Origin: Candidatus Rokuibacteriota bacterium
GTDB taxonomy: Bacteria; Methylomirabilota; Methylomirabilia; Rokubacteriales; CSP1-6
DNA length: 33,192 bases
Direction of reading: 5' to 3'
Assembly: GCA_016193045.1 (NCBI GenBank)
Contig: JACPSW010000105.1
Location: forward strand, 1 to 33,192
Made by a program: the position numbers and the translations under genes. The notes below the pieces were generated by a model that was not told the origin of the DNA, did not search any database, and worked only from the letters and a program-made list of their open reading frames with translations. Below, piece by piece: positions 27,893 to 33,192 of this stretch (position 1 is its first letter; each line of letters opens with the position of its first letter).

Positions 27893-30274
27893 CTATGCCC
27901 TCAGCGGAAGCGTGAAGGTGAAGGTCGAGCCCCTTCCCACCGCACTCTCCACCCAGATCCGGCCACCGTGCATTTCGATAAACTTCTTGGCCAGCGTCAA
28001 CCCAAGCCCCGTGCCCTCACGTTTCCGGGCGTCGTCGCCCCCCACCTGACGGAACTCCTCGAAGATGGCCCCTTGATCCTCTGGGGCGATCCCGATACCG
28101 GTGTCACTCACGGAGATCTCCACGGACCCATCGGCGAACACGGCCTTCAGCGTGATCTGGCCACGTTCAGGCGTAAACTTCACGGCGTTCGAGAGAAGGT
28201 TGAGCAGGACTTGCTTGATCTTGCGCTCGTCACCAACAAGCTCTCCCAGCCGTGGGTCTGTTTTTCGGTCGAGAGCGATGCCGTGGCGCGCAGCACGCTC
28301 CTTGACCAAGGTGACGGCATTTTCGAGGGCTTGCGGGAGGTCGAACGGGGCAAGGGCAAGCTCCATTCGCCCAGCCTCGACCTTGGACAGGTCCAGGATG
28401 TCGTTGATCAAGGACAGGAGGTGCTGACCGGAGGAGAGAATGTCTTGGAGATACTCCGTCTGCTTCTCGTTCACCTCCCCGAACATCCGCTCCAGGAGGA
28501 CCTCGGAAAAGCCGATGATGGCATTGAGCGGGGTCCGCAGCTCGTGGGACATGTTGGCGAGGAACTCCGACTTGTGCTGGCTGGCGGCTTCGAGCTGCTG
28601 GCTCTTGTCCGCGATCTCCCGGAAGAGCCGGGCGTTCTGGATGGCCAGGACCGACTGCGTCGCGAAGGTCTGGAGGAGATTCACGACTTCCGATGCAAAG
28701 GTCCCCGCCTCCTGTCGCGAGACGCCTAACGCGCCCATGATGCGCTGTTCGAAGAGCAGCGGAACAACCAGGAGGGATCGATAGCCGAGCCGCGCCAGGA
28801 TGGGCTGAAACCGGGTGAAGGCATACTCCGGCTCATTCAGGATGTCGGCAACCTGGACTGGTGCCCGGCTAGCCGCCGCCTTCCCGGTCGCGCCCTCCCC
28901 CAGACGGATCGGCGCTGCCCGAAGCACCTCAACCAGCTCGTCTTCCATCTGGTGGGTGGCCCTGAGGTGAAACTCCTCAGTGGCCTCATCGTACTCATAG
29001 ATAATCCCGCTCTTGGTTGCTGAGAGTTGGACCGCACGGGCGACAATGGTAGCGAGCACCGTTTGGAGGTCAAGGGTCGAGCTGACCGCCCGGCTGACCT
29101 CCCCCAGGGCCTTCAGCTCTTCGACCGACCGGGTCAGATCGCGGGTCCGTGCCTGGAGTTCCTGGAAGAGGCGGACGTTCTCGATGGCGATCACGGCCTG
29201 GTCGGCGAAGGTGGTAACCAGCTCGATCTGTTTCTCGGTAAAGGGCTTGGGTTCATCCCTCCAGAGGCCGAAGACACCGATGGCGGAGCCCTCCCTGAGC
29301 ATGGGAACTCCCAGCATCGCTCGGTAGCCGGCCAGCCGCTGTCCCTCGGCCCGTTGGTATTCGGGGTCGGCCAGGACGTCGGGGATATGGACTGTCCGTC
29401 GCTTCATGGCGGTCCGACCGACGAGGCTCCCTCGGTCGGGAGGGAGCGGGTTTCGCTTGACGAGCTCTATCCACTCCGGGGAGTGAGCCCCGTAGTAGGC
29501 CGCCAGACGATACACCTCACCGTCGAGCCTGAAGATGACTCCCCTCTCGGCACCGCAGAGCTTCGTCGCGTTCTCCACGAGAGTCTTGAGCACCGGCTCA
29601 AGATCAAACGTCGAGCGGCTGATCACCTTGAGGACTTCGCTGGTGGCGGTTTGCTGCTCTAGGGCATCGGTCAGATGTGCTAGAGCCTCTGTCAGGTCGC
29701 GGTTGCGTGCCTGGAGTTCCTGGAAGAGGCGGACGTTCTCGATGGCGATGACGGCCTGGTCGGCGAAGGTCTTGAGGAGCGCGATCTGCTTGGTCGTGAA
29801 CGGTTGCACCCTTGTGCGGCGGACAAAGATGACGCCGACCGGCCCATCTTTCCCCAGAAGCGGTGTTGCGAGCACCGTGCGGTGCCTCCAGAGGTGGGCG
29901 TGGGGCTTCGCGTCCGGGAACTCGGTCTCGAGCTCCGTGGAAAGGTCATGGACGTGGACAGTCTGTCCATTAGTCACGGCCCGTCCAACGACGGAGCCCC
30001 GGGTGATCCGGATCGCCTCACCGCGGAGGCGGCTCGGGATCGGCCCGTAGGAGGCCATCACGCGCAGCAGGTCCCCCTCGACGCGCAGGATCTGGGCGAC
30101 ATCGCCATCGCACAGCCGCGCGGCGTGCTCTGCCACTGCGGGGAGCACCCGGTCGAGGTCCGTCGGCGAGGTCGAGATGATGCGGAGAATCTCGCTCGTT
30201 GCCGCCTGTTGCCGCAGGGCTTCTGCGAGCTCCTCGCGGCAGCTCTTGACTTCCCGCTCCAGGTCGCGGCGCAT
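27893..30274 (-). CDS. Soluble multi-GAF sensor histidine kinase
   Basis: The 793-aa kinase has no membrane helices. Three GAF domains lie at about 30-190, 225-385 and 400-560. They are joined by coiled-coil linkers, two of which are nearly identical (FADQAVIAIENVRLFQELQA). The kinase core has H-box FLANMSHELRTPLNAI (His near 579), N-box LLNLLSNAVKF, G1 DTGIGI, F-box IFEEFRQV and G2 GTGLGL. No receiver domain is attached and no response regulator gene is nearby, so its partner is unlinked. GAF ligands cannot be predicted from the sequence; no heme- or bilin-binding Cys pattern stands out. ATG 30274 is 2 bases after the MOSC stop, so the two genes are probably co-transcribed. Confidence 0.95.
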   Translation of the reverse strand: MRRDLEREVKSCREELAEALRQQAATSEILRIISTSPTDLDRVLPAVAEHAARLCDGDVAQILRVEGDLLRVMASYGPIPSRLRGEAIRITRGSVVGRAVTNGQTVHVHDLSTELETEFPDAKPHAHLWRHRTVLATPLLGKDGPVGVIFVRRTRVQPFTTKQIALLKTFADQAVIAIENVRLFQELQARNRDLTEALAHLTDALEQQTATSEVLKVISRSTFDLEPVLKTLVENATKLCGAERGVIFRLDGEVYRLAAYYGAHSPEWIELVKRNPLPPDRGSLVGRTAMKRRTVHIPDVLADPEYQRAEGQRLAGYRAMLGVPMLREGSAIGVFGLWRDEPKPFTEKQIELVTTFADQAVIAIENVRLFQELQARTRDLTRSVEELKALGEVSRAVSSTLDLQTVLATIVARAVQLSATKSGIIYEYDEATEEFHLRATHQMEDELVEVLRAAPIRLGEGATGKAAASRAPVQVADILNEPEYAFTRFQPILARLGYRSLLVVPLLFEQRIMGALGVSRQEAGTFASEVVNLLQTFATQSVLAIQNARLFREIADKSQQLEAASQHKSEFLANMSHELRTPLNAIIGFSEVLLERMFGEVNEKQTEYLQDILSSGQHLLSLINDILDLSKVEAGRMELALAPFDLPQALENAVTLVKERAARHGIALDRKTDPRLGELVGDERKIKQVLLNLLSNAVKFTPERGQITLKAVFADGSVEISVSDTGIGIAPEDQGAIFEEFRQVGGDDARKREGTGLGLTLAKKFIEMHGGRIWVESAVGRGSTFTFTLPLRA

Positions 30275-30276
30275 CG

Positions 30277-31095
30277 CTACACGAGGCGCACTGCATCCCC
30301 GCGACGGGCCGTGCCACCTCGCAGGACGGCCGCGTAGACCCCGACATTGACGCCGTTGTGCTTCGCCGCAGTGCGTAAGATCCCGGGGTCCCGAGGCAAA
30401 TCGCCCTGAGGCAGCGTCGTCATGACGCATCGCGGGCACGGGGCTGTGATGCTGAGGCGGACCTCGTCGCCGATGGCGACTGTCCGCCCTACCCAACCGT
30501 CCTCGACGAAGCCCGTCTCGCCTGAGGCCGGCGCCACCACGATGTTGGGCCGGAAACGGCGAACCTCAAAGCGCCCCCGGGGATACAACTCCCGGAGGTG
30601 GTCGATCGTCGCCGTTGTCAGGAGATGGATAACCGCGAGGTCGAAGAATGTCTCGGGGGGCATCGGCTCATCGGTGACGGTATCCCGATGCGCAAGCCCA
30701 TCCATATCGGGCCAGTACTCCTCTAGGCTGGGGGTCTTGGGGGCGGGAGCGCCCAACACCACCTCGCGGCCCAGCACCCGAGACATGATCTGACCGACAT
30801 CACGTTGCTGGCTGGAGACAATCCCGCCATCGGGGAGCGTGATACGGAGGGGTGGGAGCGGCTGGCCTGAGCGTGGCGGCTCGACGAAGGCGGCGCGGCA
30901 GTCGAAGAGCTTCTCCCACTTCCGGGGGTTCTTAGCGCTAGCGACCTTGCCTGTCGGCGGGTCGATCAGGGCGTAGGCACGATCCCCGAGGAGCCCCCGC
31001 TCGGTAACGTCGGCCGCATTCAGCTCCTCGCCCATCATGGACTTCACGGGGTAGCGCCATAGCGAGACCACCGAGCCTAGAACTGCGCTTACCAT
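30277..31095 (-). CDS. MOSC-domain protein (mARC/YcbX-like)
   Basis: The 272-aa protein has the MOSC N-terminal barrel (GSVVSLWRYPVKSMMGEELNAA) followed by the MOSC domain (about 130-272) with RRFRPNIVV and a PCPRC motif. The Cys in this region ligates molybdenum in the mARC/YcbX family, which reduces N-hydroxylated compounds. No ferredoxin domain is fused, unlike YcbX. ATG 31095 is chosen because GGGAGG lies 8 bases upstream; a GTG at 31125 would add ten residues. It precedes the GAF kinase by 2 bases; a functional link to the kinase is unproven. Confidence 0.92.
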   Translation of the reverse strand: MVSAVLGSVVSLWRYPVKSMMGEELNAADVTERGLLGDRAYALIDPPTGKVASAKNPRKWEKLFDCRAAFVEPPRSGQPLPPLRITLPDGGIVSSQQRDVGQIMSRVLGREVVLGAPAPKTPSLEEYWPDMDGLAHRDTVTDEPMPPETFFDLAVIHLLTTATIDHLRELYPRGRFEVRRFRPNIVVAPASGETGFVEDGWVGRTVAIGDEVRLSITAPCPRCVMTTLPQGDLPRDPGILRTAAKHNGVNVGVYAAVLRGGTARRGDAVRLV

Positions 31096-31544
31096 GACTA
31101 CCACCTCCCGGCGCCCTAAAGACACGAACGCCCAGACCGGCCATCCGCGTGGTCGACGGGGGCATCTGAGGGTCGTGCAGGAATCCGCGCCAGGGGCACC
31201 CCCGCCTCCCCTGAGGCCGGACGTTATAGCGTGGGACGCGGGACCAATCTAAGCGTGACGGAGAGCGCGGTCAAGCGCGAAAAAAACAACTCGTGAGCAG
31301 AGACAGGATTGAGTTGCCGACGCCAGGATTTTCAGTCCCCTCCTATTATAGTAGGAGGACCAAGGGTCGCCTACTAACGCCTCTCGACATCATTCCTCCT
31401 CATGTACGGCCTCGAGCACATCCAGCTCACGAATGGCCACTGGTGCGGTGACGCCGCTGGAAAGGATTCCCTAAATGGTCCTTAGATCGGTCTGATCCAA
31501 GGATAGATCGACACGGCTGATGGGTAGACGTTCCATCGGACAGC
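31096..31544. other. Long intergenic region with a hairpin and promoter-like element
   Basis: About 450 bases separate the oxidoreductase stop from the MOSC start, both on the minus strand. Composition is less GC-rich than in the left part. It holds the MOSC ribosome-binding site, a perfect 7-base inverted repeat at 31339-31358 and short frames such as MYGLEHIQLTNGHW from 31401 on the plus strand, which are too short to call a gene. Confidence 0.45.
31339..31358. promoter_or_regulatory. Inverted repeat overlapping a minus-strand TATAAT
   Basis: CCTCCTA and TAGGAGG are perfect inverted arms around a 6-base loop (TTATAG). The minus strand reads TATAAT at 31350-31345, inside the repeat, about 250 bases upstream of the MOSC start. 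It could be an operator on a -10 element for the MOSC/kinase operon or the terminator-like end of the oxidoreductase transcript. A good -35 is not seen. Confidence 0.4.
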
Positions 31545-32744
31545 CTAGTCTTCGACGAAGAAAAGGCGGCGTGCGGCTTCGTCGTTGGGCGCATCCGGTC
31601 CGAGCCCAGGGACGTCCGGAGTGCGCTTCGGCTCCCGGGCGAGGCGTGGAAATACGCGGGCGCGGCGGGCATCCGCCTCAGCGCCGACCTCATACAGGAG
31701 CTCCGTAAACCAGCCCTCGAGCCGGTGAAGGGCCCCGTAATACCGGTCGTGCTCCTCGGCGTACGCCCCGGCGGCCGCCTCCCAGTCGGTCTTCGCAAGG
31801 AGCTGATCGCGGAGGACGCGGACGTCACGGAGTGTGAGCGAGAGCCCACATCCCCAGCTAGGATCCGATGCCGCCGCCGAGTCACCGATGAGCGCGACGC
31901 CCTGCCGGTGCGGGTGCTCGACCCAAATGTCTGCGGCCTCGAACGCCGCGAGGGGGCCGGCGACTTCCGCATCTCGGTACCACTCCGGGGGCGCGCCCGT
32001 CTCCACGCACGCCGTGACGAAGTCGGCAGCGTGCTGTCGGCCGCTCAGCGCGCGGGGTGTGCCGCGCTTTCGATAGATGAAATAGGACCGGAAGCGCTGC
32101 CGGCCGATGGGAAACACGAGCGCGCCCTGCCCGATCGAGGGGCTATGTAGGACCTGCACCGAGTCCTCGGGCGCGCCGAGTCCAGCGTGCAGGACCCCCG
32201 CAATCACGAGTCTCTCCGGATCCCGCTTGACCGGGAAGCCTGCCCACGCACGAACTCTCGAACTCCGCCCATCTGCACCAACGACCAGCCTGGCGCGGTA
32301 CTGTTCATCTTGGCCGTTCGCGCGTGCCAAGACGGCGGGCGGCTTGCCCGGCACGACAGCCGTGACGGCCACGCCAGTTCGCACCTCTGCACCGACCGAC
32401 TCCGCCAGACCGAGGAGCACGCGTTGCATCTCTGGATGGTAGAAGTCGAGGCATCCGGCGTGCTGGGGTGTGGTCTCAATCAGATCGCGCCGGTATCGCG
32501 TTGTGGGGGCCAAGTACACACTCCACCAGCGCACCTGGTGCCCACAGGTCTCGATGAGAGGGCCATAGATCCCGAGGGCACGCGCCTCCGCGACTCCCCA
32601 GGGGTGCATGCCCTCCCCGCGGACGCGGTCCTTGAACTCCTTCTCGCGCTCGAAGACCAGGACGCGGGCGCCACGCGCGGCGAGCGCCTTGGCCAGCGCG
32701 GCGCCGCCGAGCCCCCCACCTACGACGATGAGGTCATAGTCCAT
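31545..32744 (-). CDS. FAD-dependent oxidoreductase (aromatic hydroxylase / geranylgeranyl reductase-like fold)
   Basis: The 399-aa flavoprotein has the three group motifs: dinucleotide-binding GGGLGG with VLVFERE (9-34), the DG motif VVGADGRSSRVRAW (near 155) and the GD motif GVALIGDSAAASDPSWGCGLSL (near 285). It also has the RVRGEGMHPWG segment of PHBH-type monooxygenases. Substrate is unknown; it could hydroxylate an aromatic compound or act as a reductase on a prenyl group. It stands alone, with about 450 and 310 bases of non-coding DNA on either side. Confidence 0.93.
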   Translation of the reverse strand: MDYDLIVVGGGLGGAALAKALAARGARVLVFEREKEFKDRVRGEGMHPWGVAEARALGIYGPLIETCGHQVRWWSVYLAPTTRYRRDLIETTPQHAGCLDFYHPEMQRVLLGLAESVGAEVRTGVAVTAVVPGKPPAVLARANGQDEQYRARLVVGADGRSSRVRAWAGFPVKRDPERLVIAGVLHAGLGAPEDSVQVLHSPSIGQGALVFPIGRQRFRSYFIYRKRGTPRALSGRQHAADFVTACVETGAPPEWYRDAEVAGPLAAFEAADIWVEHPHRQGVALIGDSAAASDPSWGCGLSLTLRDVRVLRDQLLAKTDWEAAAGAYAEEHDRYYGALHRLEGWFTELLYEVGAEADARRARVFPRLAREPKRTPDVPGLGPDAPNDEAARRLFFVED

Positions 32745-33057
32745 TTGTCAGCTAGCAAGATGCGGCGTGAACGTTCAGAACCATCTACGACCTCTTGGTC
32801 CGGCCAGCTATAGTATTTTTGACCTACCCTTAGATCCCTTACTTCCAGGAATGCTCCAAGCGTTTTCTATACCGCCCCGCCATCCTCGAAAATACGCATC
32901 AGACCCACCCGAGCACAAGTAGGGTGTCCCAGAGGGAGACTAGTGTCGCAGCCGCCGCGGTGATCAAATGGTTTTGCGGATGATGAAACAACTACAATTG
33001 CCGCACGGTTGCTATTGAATCTTGCATAAGTAATGGGACGATGGTACCTTCCCATGC
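32745..33057. other. Low-GC intergenic region, probably including the IS630 left end
   Basis: This is visibly more AT-rich than the rest. AT-rich words near 32805-32820 (TATAGTATTTTT) may hold a promoter for the oxidoreductase. The final 70 bases before the transposase start (TTGCATAAGTAATGGGACG near 33020-33040) look like the end of an insertion sequence, but I cannot define the terminal repeat without the other end. Confidence 0.4.
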
Positions 33058-33192
33058 ATGAGACCACCTGGGAGTCCCACCCAACTGGAGGCCCGCCGGC
33101 GCCGAGCGGTGGCCCTCCTGCACCAAGGGCTCGGCGTCCGAGAAGTCGCACGGCAGATCGGCTGTTCCCCCACCTCCGTCAGTCGGTGGCAG
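33058..33192 (+). mobile_element. IS630-family transposase, N-terminal part (cut by window edge)
   Basis: Only the first 45 codons are present. They read MRPPGSPTQLEARRRRAVAL and then a helix-turn-helix, VREVARQIGCSPTSVSRWQ, matching the N-terminal DNA-binding region of IS630/Tc1-type transposases. The frame is open to the window edge, so integrity is unknown. Confidence 0.75.

Noticed and set aside
31401..31484. Short plus-strand frame beginning MYGLEHIQLTNGHW, resembling the start of a VOC/glyoxalase protein
   Set aside because: Only about 27 codons with no continuation in any frame; too short to support even a remnant.

Overview
The window looks like chromosome from a high-GC, Gram-negative, uncultivated soil or sediment bacterium. 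Candidatus Rokubacteria/Methylomirabilota-like is my guess from gene style, not from any search. Supporting signs are a lipoprotein, an outer-membrane barrel, sigma-54 regulation and densely packed, mostly minus-strand genes. The right third (about 26.9 kb onward) is looser, less GC-rich and carries remnants and an insertion sequence.

Region A (129-14334, all minus strand) is one unbroken run of 15 genes with overlaps or gaps of at most about 40 bases. In transcription order they are: three universal stress protein (USP) genes (one a tandem fusion), biotin ligase, a short HPF/RaiA-type ribosome hibernation protein, a USP, an APH-fold kinase, a USP, an FmdB zinc ribbon, a 65-aa unknown, a bacterial eRF1-like (baeRF/Vms1-like) protein, an AmmeMemoRadiSam radical SAM enzyme, a PEP synthase interrupted by a 409-aa intein, a Lon-family protease and a stand-alone LigD 3'-phosphoesterase domain. 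Just upstream of the first gene is a textbook sigma-54 promoter (TGGCAC-N5-TTGCA, 14379-14394). Directly upstream of that lies a histidine kinase/NtrC-type activator pair with an intact GAFTGA loop (14502-17560). I read this as a two-component, sigma-54-controlled survival/dormancy operon.

Region B (17640-21528): a cis-prenyltransferase, an amidase-signature enzyme and a small lipoprotein form a minus-strand operon; a divergently transcribed 420-aa protein of unknown function lies next to it.

Region C (21548-26861, minus strand): a TPR/outer-membrane-barrel protein, a secreted FecR/YfaP-like protein, a 73-aa protein resembling the NHLP-clan (Os1348-type) leader-like family, a cyclic-nucleotide-binding protein, and a PqqD-like/M50-type membrane protein whose HExxH motif reads HQTVH. 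This is the best candidate here for an undescribed peptide-related system.

Region D (26862-33192): a tRNA 3'-end fragment (possible att scar), a repeat-rich gene-poor stretch, a remnant of a SnoaL-like ester cyclase, a three-GAF hybrid-style sensor kinase coupled to a MOSC protein, an FAD-dependent oxidoreductase, and the start of an IS630-type transposase cut by the window edge.
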